Counted from the stretch's first letter, positions 7,888 through 17,109 are shown. The stretch: DNA of 64,000 nucleotides from Candidatus Gastranaerophilales bacterium (GCA_944322725.1 CALUPU010000003.1:62001-126000), one strand, 5' to 3'. Notes: a model not told the origin generated them from the sequence alone. Program-made: numbers and translations.

Positions 7888-8913
7888 TTAATTATCTATT
7901 TTTATGTACGCCTTAAGTGTTTTATTTTCAACAGTATCCTGTATAGCCTCGGCAAGTTCTTCCAGAGGGTAAGATGTCGAAAGATATTTCACAACAACTT
8001 TTTTCTTTGAAAGGAGTTTATGAGCAAGAGCAAGATCCATTGGCGAAGGAGAATAGCTGCCCATAACTTTTAATTCTCTATAGTAGATATCATTATTTGT
8101 ATACCCTGCTGTATCATTAGGCACAGAAGAAAATACAAGAATAGTACCGCCATCTCGAACTGCTTTAATCGCAAATTCAATAGCTTTATCAGAACCGGAG
8201 GTCATAAATACGACATCTGCCCCTAATCCACATGTCATTTCTTTTACCTTTGCAGATGTTTCATCGTTATCTTCAAATCTTATAGAAGCATCAAAGTTAA
8301 GATTGTTAGCAAGAGCAACCCTCTCCTCTATCAAATCACAGCCTATAACGTCTCCTTTAAAAGCCTTTACTGCCTGCCCCATTAACAGCCCTATTGAGCC
8401 AAGACCTATAACCAAGGAAGTCGTTCCTTTTTGGACTTCGGCTCTTTCCACAGCTCTGATACAGCACGCAAGGGGTTCCATAAAAGATATTTCCATATCA
8501 TCAAGATTTTTTGGAACTTTAAAAACAGTATTTTTCAAATGCAAAGGCGAAACATAAATATATTCGGCAAAACCTCCAGGGAAGATATTGGTTTCTTTAA
8601 ACTGCCTGCACATTGAATAGTTTTTATTCAAACAGTAATCGCACTTCATGCAGGGAACATGATGCCCAAGCACAACTTTATCTCCTGTTTTGAATTTTGA
8701 AAATAAAGACGGTTTAATTTCAACTATTTCACCCACTACCTCATGTCCGAGCACTTTTTCGTTTCCGTCATGGATAAATTTAACAATATCCGACCCGCAT
8801 AAACCGCACCCGAGGACTTTTACAATAGCACCCTTATTGTTAAAATCGCATAACTGAGGATGTGGTCTGTCTTGTATGGTAATTTTTTGATTTTGTGCAA
8901 CTGCTGTTCTCAT
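7888..8913 (-). CDS. Zinc-dependent medium-chain dehydrogenase (first of a pair)
   Basis: 341 residues. Catalytic zinc: CGLCGSDIVKF and GHEVVGEIVEI. Structural zinc: CMKCDYCLNKNYSMC. Cofactor site: VIGLGSIGLLMGQAVK, with an acidic residue at the end of the second strand (GCDLIEER) suggesting NAD rather than NADP. It is only distantly similar to its downstream neighbour, so the pair is an old duplication or two independent MDR enzymes acting in one pathway. It is divergent from the Fe-S protein gene; the 75-base gap contains both promoters. TTTACATT lies 26 bases upstream of the start on its strand. Confidence 0.88.
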   Translation of the reverse strand: MRTAVAQNQKITIQDRPHPQLCDFNNKGAIVKVLGCGLCGSDIVKFIHDGNEKVLGHEVVGEIVEIKPSLFSKFKTGDKVVLGHHVPCMKCDYCLNKNYSMCRQFKETNIFPGGFAEYIYVSPLHLKNTVFKVPKNLDDMEISFMEPLACCIRAVERAEVQKGTTSLVIGLGSIGLLMGQAVKAFKGDVIGCDLIEERVALANNLNFDASIRFEDNDETSAKVKEMTCGLGADVVFMTSGSDKAIEFAIKAVRDGGTILVFSSVPNDTAGYTNNDIYYRELKVMGSYSPSPMDLALAHKLLSKKKVVVKYLSTSYPLEELAEAIQDTVENKTLKAYIKIDN

Positions 8914-8970
8914 AATTTAAAATCTCTACACCCTGTCTAATGTAAAAATTTTATCACTAAATTATTCTTT

Positions 8971-8988
8971 GTGAATATAATTAATATT
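8971..8988 (+). promoter_or_regulatory. Promoter with -10 TATAAT close to the start codon
   Basis: TATAAT at 8976-8981 would start transcription at about 8988, at the ATG of the Fe-S protein. No Shine-Dalgarno is present. TTATCA at 8951-8956 is a weak -35 with a 19-base spacer. Confidence 0.45.
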
Positions 8989-10206
8989 ATGAAAAAGTTA
9001 AAAGAGTATGAAGAAGAAGTATATAAGTGTTCCCGCTGCGGATTATGCCAGTCCGTATGTCCTGTTTACAAAGCATCATTAAATGAGTGTGCGGTATCAC
9101 GCGGAAAATTCAATATTTTAAACGGCATAATTAAAGGTGAACTCTCTTTTACAAAACGGGTAAAAACATATCTTGACCTGTGTACGGGATGCAATGCCTG
9201 TAAAGATTTCTGTCCGAGCAATATTAACGCCAAAGAAATATTTACCGCAGCAAAAGCGGAATACTATAATATCTGCAAAATCTCTTTTACAGAAAGAATT
9301 TTAAATTCTTACACCCTTTTCAAGCTGTTACTACTCTGTGCAAGAATCGGTTTAAGACTCTGCCGTTTGTTTAAACTTGATAAGGTTGTTAAATATTTTG
9401 AAAAATATTTGATTAAAACAGGATACATCGGCAAAAGAATTGTTTTGTTTAATTCGCTTGCAATAAAGCACTTCAAGCCGGGATATAAAAAGAATGAAGG
9501 TAAAAAGGCGAAGACAGCAATTTATTTTGAAGGCTGCTTTAATAAATATATTAATTCCGAGACTAAAGATGCAGTTGTACAAATACTGGCGGATTCTGAT
9601 ATTGAATTTGTAACAAAAAACTTTGAATGCTGCGGAGTAAGCTACCTCAATGACGGCAACCTCAAAAAATTTACCGCATTAATAAATAAAAATATAAAAC
9701 AGCTTAACACGGATTTTGATTATATAGTTACAGACTGCGCCTCCTGTGAAGATGTACTAAAACAATACAAAGATTACAGTAATGACAACAAATCCGCAGA
9801 ATTATCCGCAAAAACAATAAGTATCACAGAATTATTAAAAAGCGTGAAATTTAAAACGTTAAAACCGCTAAAAGTCTCAGTACACAAGCCCTGCCATGAC
9901 AGTTATGATTTTATTGAAATAGTCAAAAATATTGAAGGTATAAAGTTTATCCAAACAGAAGATTTTGATAAATGCTGCGGTTTTTCAGGTAAGTTTGCAT
10001 TACAAAATCAGGAAATTTCAAGAGAAATTTCCAAGCAAAAAGCACAAAACTATATTAACTCCGCTACAGACTTTATAATCACAACCTGCCCAGCATGCCT
10101 GCTGGGATTAAATCAAGGGCTTGCTGAAATTTCATGTAACAATAAGCCGTCAGCAATTAACCTATTCGTTTTTATTGCAAAATATTGCCGGCCTGTAAAA
10201 GATTAG
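8989..10206 (+). CDS. Fe-S oxidoreductase with CCG domains (GlcF/heterodisulfide reductase-like)
   Basis: 405 residues from ATG 8989; an in-frame GTG at 8971 would add six residues, but the -10 element overlaps it. Two 4Fe-4S motifs near the N-terminus: CSRCGLCQSVCP and CTGCNACKDFCP. Two CCG-type cysteine-rich domains follow: FECCGVSYL with an upstream GCF, and KPCHDSYDF...KCCGFSGKFAL. This order matches the iron-sulfur subunit of glycolate oxidase and related lactate or heterodisulfide reductase subunits. Such proteins pass electrons from an FAD partner to quinone or another carrier. No FAD subunit (GlcD/GlcE type) is in the window, so the electron donor is unknown. It converges on the next gene with a 4-base stop-codon overlap. 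Confidence 0.85.
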   Translation: MKKLKEYEEEVYKCSRCGLCQSVCPVYKASLNECAVSRGKFNILNGIIKGELSFTKRVKTYLDLCTGCNACKDFCPSNINAKEIFTAAKAEYYNICKISFTERILNSYTLFKLLLLCARIGLRLCRLFKLDKVVKYFEKYLIKTGYIGKRIVLFNSLAIKHFKPGYKKNEGKKAKTAIYFEGCFNKYINSETKDAVVQILADSDIEFVTKNFECCGVSYLNDGNLKKFTALINKNIKQLNTDFDYIVTDCASCEDVLKQYKDYSNDNKSAELSAKTISITELLKSVKFKTLKPLKVSVHKPCHDSYDFIEIVKNIEGIKFIQTEDFDKCCGFSGKFALQNQEISREISKQKAQNYINSATDFIITTCPACLLGLNQGLAEISCNNKPSAINLFVFIAKYCRPVKD

Positions 10207-10448
10207 GGACGACCTCTTTTAATCGTATTAACTATACCAAGAGCCAGTGCAGATGCGACAAGTCCGATTACAGGCCATGTATATGAAGGCTTGTGTTCTG
10301 TTGTCAAATAGCCGTAAGTTTTTGCTATATGGGGACGCTGCGTGTCATAACAATAACTTGCTATATCTCTTGTAACCGGTGTTGCACCCACAGCATTCGC
10401 CGGATAACCTGCATAAGGAACCTGAGATGAATTAATTCCGTTAACCAT
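10203..10448 (-). CDS. Small tail-anchored-like membrane protein
   Basis: 81 residues, unknown family. A polar, Tyr/Pro-containing N-terminal two-thirds is followed by one hydrophobic segment (WPVIGLVASALALGIV, about residues 58-73) and a basic tail NTIKRGRP. This organisation resembles the segment-plus-KRGR arrangement in the proteins at 3720-4775 and 19957-20919. AAGG lies 11 bases before the ATG. The stop codon is interlocked with that of the convergent Fe-S gene (TTAG). Its real expression is likely but unproven. Confidence 0.6.
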   Translation of the reverse strand: MVNGINSSQVPYAGYPANAVGATPVTRDIASYCYDTQRPHIAKTYGYLTTEHKPSYTWPVIGLVASALALGIVNTIKRGRP

Positions 10449-10593
10449 AGTTTTATCAACCTTACTTTACTACCTGTATATATAAAAACATTTTGATGTA
10501 AAAAATTGCCACGTTATTGTAATTTTTTAATATATTTTTGCAAATTCGTGGAATATAGAATATAATTGTTGAAACAATAGGAGTATTATATTA

Positions 10594-11337
10594 ATGAAAA
10601 AGAATGATAAATCACTTGCTTTTACACTTGCGGAAACACTGCTTACACTGGTTATTGCCGGTGTAGTAATGGCTGTTATGATGAGGGCTATTAACAGAAT
10701 AAGCCCGGATCAGGAAAAATTGATGTTTATAAAAACATACCATGCTCTGGAAACAGCAATGGCTAACACTGTTAATGATCCGACAAAATATGACCCGACC
10801 TATTATTCAGACAATGAAGTCGATAATATGACACAGGATGAAAAAAACGGTCTTCACAGAGATTTCAGAGACCTGCCAATCCCTCCTTCAAAAGTTGAAT
10901 TTATTGACTCTCAGGGTAAAACCAAAACTGCATGCGTTCCATATAAAGATAACGAAGGCAAAGATGTAAAATGTGACGAAGAAATTACAAAAGAAAATGC
11001 TATATGTTACTTTATGTCTGATCAGTTGAACACAAACGGCGAAGTCAACTGTAAAAATAATGATGGTATAACTTTTAACGGAGGAAAACAAACCGGCATA
11101 AATATGAGACTATCAAACGGTTCCTGTATTGCATATCTGCAGGGCGGAACAAATAGTGATGGTTTTTATAGTTTCAGCATCTCTCCGCAATGCAACAATG
11201 ATACAAAAACAGGACTATATGCGGTATTTATATCAGCCGACGGTAAATTAACCGTACCAAAAACAAATGATAACATAGGTGCTAATCAGGAAAAAGCCTA
11301 TTCCTGGATGGAAGATCAGACTAATATAAGAAAATAA
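10594..11337 (+). CDS. Type IV prepilin-like (pseudopilin) protein 1
   Basis: 247 residues. The N-terminus is a class III signal: MKKNDKSLA, then FTLAETLLTLVIAGVVMAVM, with Glu at position +5 after the predicted cleavage site. The residue before cleavage is Ala rather than the usual Gly, which prepilin peptidase tolerates in some substrates. The C-terminal domain holds at least six Cys (including AC-V, KC-DE, ICYF, NCK, SCIAY, PQC), suggesting disulfides outside the membrane. A promoter (TATAAT) and AGGAGTAT precede the start. The next gene is a clear paralogue 17 bases downstream. No pilus assembly genes are in the window. Confidence 0.85.
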   Translation: MKKNDKSLAFTLAETLLTLVIAGVVMAVMMRAINRISPDQEKLMFIKTYHALETAMANTVNDPTKYDPTYYSDNEVDNMTQDEKNGLHRDFRDLPIPPSKVEFIDSQGKTKTACVPYKDNEGKDVKCDEEITKENAICYFMSDQLNTNGEVNCKNNDGITFNGGKQTGINMRLSNGSCIAYLQGGTNSDGFYSFSISPQCNNDTKTGLYAVFISADGKLTVPKTNDNIGANQEKAYSWMEDQTNIRK

Positions 11338-11354
11338 TTACGGAGCCATTATTA

Positions 11355-12059
11355 ATGAAAAAAAGCAATAATAATAAATGTGGTTTTACTCTTGCCGAAG
11401 TTTTGCTTGTTATGGCAATCGCAGGTGTAATAATGGCTATTCTTATAAGAATTATTAACCGTGTTGACCCGGATAAAGATAAATTCTTATTTTTAAAATC
11501 ATATAATGCTGTAGAAGCAATAGTAAGTTCATCAATTAATGACGGATACAAATACGACCAGAACATATACAACAATCTGGAAACAGGAAGTCAGGAAGAA
11601 CTGCATATTGATTTTTCCGATGCACCTTTAGACACAGCCAAGGTTGTATATACTGATGTTAATGATAAAGGAGAACCTGTACAAAAAACAGCATGCCCGA
11701 AAAAAGCAGGCGGAGATTTAAGCTGTGATAAGGAACTAACACAAACAAATGCTTTGTGTTACTATCTGGCAGAACAGATAAATACAATAGGACCTGTTAA
11801 CTGTTCAGGCATTGCTGCTGTTGGTGAACCTAACTTTAAATCAACACTCGGTGTATGCTTTTTTGACTGGGACAAAGCAAAAAGCAACGGCGAATATACA
11901 GGAATAATAGATCCGTCATGTACGGTTAGAGAAAACGGATATGCAGTAAAAGTATTCAGAAGAGGCAATGTTACTGTGCCTAAAACTTCTGATATCACAA
12001 CGGATATGCAGCCTAAAGCCGCAGAATGGATTAAAAATCCGACAAAGTTGGACGATTAG
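11355..12059 (+). CDS. Type IV prepilin-like (pseudopilin) protein 2
   Basis: 234 residues, tandem paralogue of the preceding gene. The signal is canonical: CG, then FTLAEVLLVMAIAGVIMAIL, with Glu at +5. Both proteins share INRxxPDxxK after the hydrophobic helix, LHxDFxDxP, the (I/L)CY(F/Y)(L/M)xxQ(L/I)NT block and a C-terminal VTVPKT(S/N)D. The conserved Cys pairs match those of the neighbour. GGAG precedes the ATG. Minor pilin or pseudopilin of a type IV pilus or type II secretion system is the likely class; the partner system is elsewhere. Confidence 0.87.
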   Translation: MKKSNNNKCGFTLAEVLLVMAIAGVIMAILIRIINRVDPDKDKFLFLKSYNAVEAIVSSSINDGYKYDQNIYNNLETGSQEELHIDFSDAPLDTAKVVYTDVNDKGEPVQKTACPKKAGGDLSCDKELTQTNALCYYLAEQINTIGPVNCSGIAAVGEPNFKSTLGVCFFDWDKAKSNGEYTGIIDPSCTVRENGYAVKVFRRGNVTVPKTSDITTDMQPKAAEWIKNPTKLDD

Positions 12060-12094
12060 ATTTAATAAAAGACAATAAAATATGGGGAGAAAAG

Positions 12095-12898
12095 ATGGAA
12101 AATAAAAAATTAGCGGACATTGGTGTATTTGGCGGTTCAGGATTTTACAAATTTCTGGACAATATAGAAGAAGTAAAAGTAGAAACTCCGTACGGTTCAC
12201 CGTCTGACAGTGTATTTATAGGCGAAATCGGCAATCATAAAGTCGCCTTTATGCCGCGCCACGGCAGAAGCCATACTATACCACCGCATCTGATAAACTA
12301 CAGAGCTAATGTATGGGCTATGAAATCAATAGGCTGTACAAGAGTTATCTCACCGTGTGCTGCAGGAAGCTTACAAAAACATGTTGCACCGGGACATTTT
12401 GTAATCTGTGACCAGTTTGTTGACTGGACAGACGGCAGAAAGTCAACATTCTTTGACGGACCGATTGTTACTCACGTGAGTGCAGCCAACCCATATTGTG
12501 AAGAAATGAGACAACTGGCTGTTGCAACGGCAAAAGAACTGGGTATTACTGTACATGAAACAGGTACTGTTGTTGTTATAAACGGTCCGAGATTTTCAAC
12601 AAAAGCAGAATCAAAATTCTTTACATCTCAGGGCTGGGAAGTTATTAATATGACTCAATTCCCAGAAGCTTATCTTGTAAAAGAAATGGATATGTGTCCG
12701 CTTAATATTTCACTTATTACCGACTACGATGCCGGTCTTGTGGGAGAAGTACCACCTGTTCAGCACGCAGAAGTAATCAAAGTATTTAACGACAACAACG
12801 AAAAATTGAAATCATTACTCTTTAATTTAATCAAAAAACTGCCTGTTGAAAGACAACACTGCAGCTGCGCAAACACAATTGCCGGCTCTAGAGTATAG
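12095..12898 (+). CDS. mtnP: S-methyl-5'-thioadenosine phosphorylase
   Basis: 267 residues, normal length for the family. It cleaves methylthioadenosine with phosphate to adenine and methylthioribose-1-phosphate. Evidence: the N-terminal phosphate loop IGVFGGSGFY, the MPRHGRSHTIPPH block, the NYRAN substrate segment, and the NMTQFPEA region typical of the MTAP/PNP type-I fold. GGGGAG lies 6 bases upstream of the ATG. Methylthioadenosine is the by-product of polyamine synthesis that uses decarboxylated S-adenosylmethionine, whose decarboxylase is encoded at 17.3 kb. It is probably co-transcribed with the downstream YggT gene (14-base gap). Confidence 0.93.
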   Translation: MENKKLADIGVFGGSGFYKFLDNIEEVKVETPYGSPSDSVFIGEIGNHKVAFMPRHGRSHTIPPHLINYRANVWAMKSIGCTRVISPCAAGSLQKHVAPGHFVICDQFVDWTDGRKSTFFDGPIVTHVSAANPYCEEMRQLAVATAKELGITVHETGTVVVINGPRFSTKAESKFFTSQGWEVINMTQFPEAYLVKEMDMCPLNISLITDYDAGLVGEVPPVQHAEVIKVFNDNNEKLKSLLFNLIKKLPVERQHCSCANTIAGSRV

Positions 12899-12912
12899 CG
12901 GGAGCAAAAAAT

Positions 12913-13179
12913 ATGAGCATAGCTGCTTTAGTAAATGATATTTTTAATATTTATTTCTGGCTGATTATTGTCAGAATATTTCTAACATGGATACCGTCAA
13001 TAGACTGGTACGTCCAGCCTTTCAGGTCTCTTGCTCTTATATCCGATGTGATATTGGAGCCGTTTCGAAGAATCATTCCGCCTATGGGCGGATTGGATTT
13101 TTCGCCTATTATTGCACTTTTATTCTTACAACTGCTTCAGTTTGCGTTTGTAAGAATGCTCGTAATACTAGGACTGTAG
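12913..13179 (+). CDS. YggT family membrane protein
   Basis: 88 residues with two hydrophobic helices (about 5-25 and 66-86), separated by RIFLTWIPSIDW and the family motif EPFRRIIPP-(M/I)-GGLDFSP. This is one YggT unit, as in cyanobacteria and plastids (Ycf19), rather than the doubled proteobacterial form. Members are linked to membrane organisation, cell division and cofactor insertion in related lineages. GGGAG precedes the start. It lies after mtnP in the same transcription unit. Confidence 0.9.
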   Translation: MSIAALVNDIFNIYFWLIIVRIFLTWIPSIDWYVQPFRSLALISDVILEPFRRIIPPMGGLDFSPIIALLFLQLLQFAFVRMLVILGL

Positions 13180-13341
13180 CATTTTACATCAAAAGACGGA
13201 TGTAAAAAAATGTTAACATACCGTAAAATATAAAAAGAAATATGGCAAAAAATTTTTTGTCGGGTTTTAAAATAATATCAGGCTTTTTGTGTGCCTGGAT
13301 ATTTTCTATAAAAAGAGAGAAAACACAGGAGATATTATAAA

Positions 13342-13725
13342 GTGGTAGACAATCGTTCAGCTGGATTTTTCGGAATCGGTGGCAGCTTTAATTTTAAAAG
13401 CGGCGATATATCCGGTACTGCCGCAAAAACAGCGGACGACAGACAGAGCCCCGGTATGGAATATTTCCTTCAGCAGCAGGGAGAAGAAGCTGCTCAATTT
13501 AACGAGTCACAATTTGTAGACAGAAGCGCACAGCTGAATGCAACACTAAATTCTCTTGCAATGATGAATGTTGCGAACCTTATTAAAAAGAAGAAAGATA
13601 TAAAAACTAAACTGGAAGAAACTGAAGAAGAACTGGAAGAACAAAAGAAAAAAATTATACAGGACAAAATCCCTCTGTGGGAAGATTATCAGGATGAAAA
13701 TGAAGATTTCTTTTATATAGATTAA
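13342..13725 (+). CDS. Small Gly-rich/coiled-coil protein, unknown function
   Basis: 127 residues from a GTG start (GTGGTAGAC) with AGGAG about 10 bases upstream. The N-terminal 40 residues are Gly/Ser/Phe-rich (GFFGIGGSFNFKSG). Residues about 75-115 form a strongly charged coiled coil (KKKDIKTKLEETEEELEEQKKK). The end is acidic and aromatic (DENEDFFYID). No family recognised. The 160-base leader contains a TTTTACATC/GATGTAAAA inverted repeat at 13183-13208 and an imperfect ATATCAGGC/GCCTGGATAT hairpin. A strong terminator follows immediately. Confidence 0.65.
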   Translation: MVDNRSAGFFGIGGSFNFKSGDISGTAAKTADDRQSPGMEYFLQQQGEEAAQFNESQFVDRSAQLNATLNSLAMMNVANLIKKKKDIKTKLEETEEELEEQKKKIIQDKIPLWEDYQDENEDFFYID

Positions 13726-13760
13726 AAAGAAGAGTTAAAACAAAACAACTCTTCTTTTTT
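13724..13760 (+). terminator. Rho-independent terminator
   Basis: AAAAAGAAGAGTT and AACTCTTCTTTTTT form a near-perfect hairpin with a 10-base loop and T-tract directly after the stop codon of the coiled-coil gene. Confidence 0.88.
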
Positions 13761-13782
13761 AATTTTATGTTACCCTTTTTAT

Positions 13783-15054
13783 ATGGCTATGTTTTTAGAT
13801 AAAGCAAAAATAAGAATCTTATCCGGCAAAGGCGGCAACGGTGCTGTTGCGTGGCGCCGTGAAAAATATGTTGATAAAGGCGGACCCGCAGGCGGTGACG
13901 GCGGCAGAGGCGGCAGTGTATACTTTATTGCTGATGAGTCAATGACAACCCTTATGGACTTTAAGTATCAATCTATTTTTAAAGCTGAAAACGGTGAAAA
14001 CGGACGTCCTAAATCCCAGCACGGACACAGCGGAAAAGATTTATATATAAAAGTTCCTCTTGGTACTGTTGTAAAAGATCCGGAAAATGACAAGATTATT
14101 GCCGACCTCACGGAAGCAGAACAAGTTGTTCTTGTCGCAAAAGGGGGAAGAGGAGGCAGAGGAAACTGTCGTTTTGCTACTGCTCAAAAGCGGGCACCGC
14201 AGTTTTCAGAACCCGGAGAACCCGGTATAGAAAGAGAACTTGAACTGGAACTCAAACTTATTGCTGATGTAGGATTGCTTGGAATGCCAAATGCCGGCAA
14301 ATCGACTCTTATCAGCGTAATAAGTGAAGCAAAACCTAAAATTGCAGACTATCCTTTTACTACACTTGTTCCTCATTTAGGTGTTGTTAAAAAGCCATCC
14401 GGCGACGGATTTGTCGTTGCTGATATACCCGGGCTTATTGAGGGAGCAAGTGAAGGTGTCGGATTAGGGCATGAATTTTTGCGCCATGTAGAAAGATGCA
14501 GATTCCTCATTCATGTTGTTGATATTACACAGCCGGATACTGTTGAAAATTACAAAAAAATTAATGAAGAATTGAAAAAACACTCTGAAAGGCTGGGCAA
14601 TTTATATCAAATTATTGCACTCAATAAAATTGACTCGGTTGACGAAGAAATGAGGCAGGAGTACCTCAAAATATTCTGCGAGTTCTCTTCTGATGTATTC
14701 TTGATTTCCGCAGCAACAAAAGAAAACATAAAACCATTTCTTGACTTTGTTATGCATAAAGTTGATGAAATACCCAAACCCGAATTTAAAATAGATATAG
14801 AAGAAGACCTTGCTGCATTTGATAATGATGACAGCGACTATGCGGTATACAAAATTGATAAAAACACATACAGCGTAGAAGGCGGCAAACTCATAAGACT
14901 TGCCAATGTAACGGATACAAGAAACATTGACCAGCTTTACAGATTCCAGAATATACTTGCAGCAATGAATGTGTATGAAGCGTTAAAACAGGCAGGCATA
15001 AAAGAAGGCGATGTTGTAAAAATCGGACACATTCAGTTTGATTATTACGACTAA
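13783..15054 (+). CDS. obg: Obg/CgtA GTPase
   Basis: 423 residues. The N-terminal Obg fold is glycine-rich (GKGGNGAVAWRREK, GGPAGGDGGRGG). The GTPase domain shows G1 GMPNAGKS, G2 PFTTLVPHLG, G3 DIPGLIEGA, G4 NKID and a G5-like SAAT. A C-terminal OCT domain (about residues 350-423) is present. It is an essential ribosome-assembly and stress-sensing GTPase acting on the 50S subunit. No ribosome-binding site lies before the ATG; TATGTT at 13766-13771 would give a leader of only a few bases. The end interlocks with the convergent protease gene (CTAA). Confidence 0.96.
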   Translation: MAMFLDKAKIRILSGKGGNGAVAWRREKYVDKGGPAGGDGGRGGSVYFIADESMTTLMDFKYQSIFKAENGENGRPKSQHGHSGKDLYIKVPLGTVVKDPENDKIIADLTEAEQVVLVAKGGRGGRGNCRFATAQKRAPQFSEPGEPGIERELELELKLIADVGLLGMPNAGKSTLISVISEAKPKIADYPFTTLVPHLGVVKKPSGDGFVVADIPGLIEGASEGVGLGHEFLRHVERCRFLIHVVDITQPDTVENYKKINEELKKHSERLGNLYQIIALNKIDSVDEEMRQEYLKIFCEFSSDVFLISAATKENIKPFLDFVMHKVDEIPKPEFKIDIEEDLAAFDNDDSDYAVYKIDKNTYSVEGGKLIRLANVTDTRNIDQLYRFQNILAAMNVYEALKQAGIKEGDVVKIGHIQFDYYD

Positions 15055-16322
15055 TCAGCCTTAGCTATTTCATGCTTTGTACGTATGAGTTTATGAATAA
15101 TCTTTTTTGCCTCATCCATCTGCGGGTCTTTATCATTCAAAAAATCTTTTTCCGTATAATCAACCACATAATCAGGCGTTATACCTTTTTTGTTAATATC
15201 TATGCCTTTGGGAGTAAGGTATTTGGCAATAGTCAGGTTCATACCTGTCTGATTCGGCAGAGGATAAATGCGCTGAATCATCCCTTTACCAAAAGTTCTC
15301 TGTCCGACAAGAATAGCTTTATGATTATCTTTCAAAGCACCGCTTAAAATCTCCGAAGCACTGGCGCTGCCTTCATCTATCAGAATAACAACAGGTTTGT
15401 TTATAGCATAAGGCTTTGCCTGTGCATCTATATCAGACTTTTGATTATCTCTGTCAACAATGCTCACAATATGCCCCTGAGTTAAAAACATATCGGCAAT
15501 AACAACGGCATTAGGCATAAGACCGCCGGTATTTCCACGCAAATCGAGAATTAAGCCTTCGCAGTTCTGCGTCTTGTTCAATGCATCAACAAACTCTCTT
15601 GTCATATCAGAACTTAAAAAACTTACTATCTGAATATAGCCTATATTTTTGTCAACAATTGAAGACTTTATGTTTTTTATTTGAATTTCTTCTCTGTCAA
15701 CTGTTTTAAAGATTTTTTTCTTGTCGCGCAAAAGTTCCAGATTAACGGTTGTACCCTCTTCTCCTCTTATGAGAGAAGCAACATCGCTTATTGTCTTTCC
15801 GCTTACATCCTTTGTATCAACCTTGAGAATAATATCGCCTGCTTTTATACCGGCAGAATAAGCCGGTGTCTGTTCAACAACACTTATAATAATAATTTTG
15901 CCGGCAACAGACATGATATTAACGCCTATACCTACAATTTTTGCATCTATATTTGTATTCTGCTCCGCATATTCTTCCTGACTCAAGAATTTTGAATAAG
16001 GATCGTCAAGGCTTGCCAGCATTGTATTTATGGCAACATAAGCATCGTCTTTTGTTTTTATATTATCAACGTAGCGTTTATTCCATTTTGACCAGTCCTG
16101 CCCGTTCAAGGTCGGATCATAGTATTTAGTTTTTATTATTCTCCAGGTTTTTAAGAACAATCTTTTAGGATCTGTTGACTGTTTATTTATAAGATAGCTG
16201 TTATCGTAATCAGGCTGTTTAGCAGTTTGAGAATTCTGTTGAAAAATATAATTATATAAACCGAAGCTAATCAGTAAAATTATTAAAACATATATAACTT
16301 TTGCCAATATTTTTTTATACAT
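15051..16322 (-). CDS. ctpA: Carboxyl-terminal processing protease (S41 family)
   Basis: 423 residues. One N-terminal membrane anchor (about residues 4-24) places the catalytic part outside the cytoplasmic membrane. The PDZ domain spans about 125-205 (GIGVNI, AYSAGIKAGDIIL). The S41 core contains LDLRGNTGG at about 259-267, the catalytic Ser block GSASASEI at 318-325 and the Lys at 346 in FGKGMIQ. These proteases trim the C-termini of exported proteins and tagged substrates; cyanobacterial homologues process photosystem D1, which is absent here. It lies 70 bases downstream of the RpaA-like regulator on the same strand and may be co-transcribed. Confidence 0.94.
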   Translation of the reverse strand: MYKKILAKVIYVLIILLISFGLYNYIFQQNSQTAKQPDYDNSYLINKQSTDPKRLFLKTWRIIKTKYYDPTLNGQDWSKWNKRYVDNIKTKDDAYVAINTMLASLDDPYSKFLSQEEYAEQNTNIDAKIVGIGVNIMSVAGKIIIISVVEQTPAYSAGIKAGDIILKVDTKDVSGKTISDVASLIRGEEGTTVNLELLRDKKKIFKTVDREEIQIKNIKSSIVDKNIGYIQIVSFLSSDMTREFVDALNKTQNCEGLILDLRGNTGGLMPNAVVIADMFLTQGHIVSIVDRDNQKSDIDAQAKPYAINKPVVILIDEGSASASEILSGALKDNHKAILVGQRTFGKGMIQRIYPLPNQTGMNLTIAKYLTPKGIDINKKGITPDYVVDYTEKDFLNDKDPQMDEAKKIIHKLIRTKHEIAKAD

Positions 16323-16392
16323 TGTAAACTCATTAAACAGCTTAATTCAGATTTTATCAATAATACTAACGTATATAAAAGCAGTGTAATAA

Positions 16393-17109
16393 TTATTTTT
16401 TTGAAGGTTTTCCGCAGGGTAAAAGTCTATATCCCCCGCCATAAATAGTTTCTATGTATTCTTTCCCATCAGAAACTTTTTTTATTTTTGTTCTTAAATG
16501 TCTTATGTGAACTCTGATTGTTTCAACATCATCTTCCGGTCCGTACCCCCATATATCATGCAGAATTTTGGCAGAAGAAACCATACAATCGTGGTTTTGT
16601 ACAAGCAAATTCAAAATATCAAACTCAATCGGAGTCAATTTTGCTACTTTATCCACAATTTTAACGCTGTATGTCTCAGGCAGAAGGGTAATGTCACCTG
16701 TTGTCAAAATTTCTTTAGTAGCAAGGGATTCCGGTATTGCATTGACTCTTTTTAAAAGAGCACGGACGCGAACCTGTAATTCCTCCATTTCAAAAGGCTT
16801 TACAAGATAATCGTCCACACCTATATCAAACCCTTTTACTTTATCTTCAAGCTGTCCCATTGCGGTGAGCATAAGAATAGGGATATTTTTAGTTGTTTCA
16901 TTTTCACGAACTCTTTTTGCTACCGTATACCCGTCAACATCAGGCATCATCACATCCAGCACAATCAGATCAGGAAGTTCCTGTTTGGCAAGTGTAAAGC
17001 CTCCTGTTCCGTCATATGCCGTTATTACTTCATAGCCTTGAAGTTCAAGGTTCAATTTTATAAGTTCATTTATAGCATCGTCATCGTCTACAACAAGAAT
17101 TTTGCTCAT
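16393..17109 (-). CDS. OmpR/PhoB-family response regulator, RpaA/RpaB-like
   Basis: 238 residues. The receiver domain has the acidic pocket at D8/D9, phospho-acceptor D52 (LIVLDVMMPD), T82 and K104 (VKPF). The C-terminal winged helix contains WGYGPEDDVETIRVHIRHLR and YGGGYRL. The stretch from AMGQLEDKVKGFDIGVDDYL to the WGY motif resembles, from memory, the cyanobacterial RpaA family (circadian output regulator), and next RpaB. No histidine kinase is adjacent, so it is an orphan, as rpaA and rpaB commonly are. HLR1-like sequences occur in this window. Calling it RpaA rather than a generic OmpR protein needs a tree. Confidence 0.85.
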   Translation of the reverse strand: MSKILVVDDDDAINELIKLNLELQGYEVITAYDGTGGFTLAKQELPDLIVLDVMMPDVDGYTVAKRVRENETTKNIPILMLTAMGQLEDKVKGFDIGVDDYLVKPFEMEELQVRVRALLKRVNAIPESLATKEILTTGDITLLPETYSVKIVDKVAKLTPIEFDILNLLVQNHDCMVSSAKILHDIWGYGPEDDVETIRVHIRHLRTKIKKVSDGKEYIETIYGGGYRLLPCGKPSKK

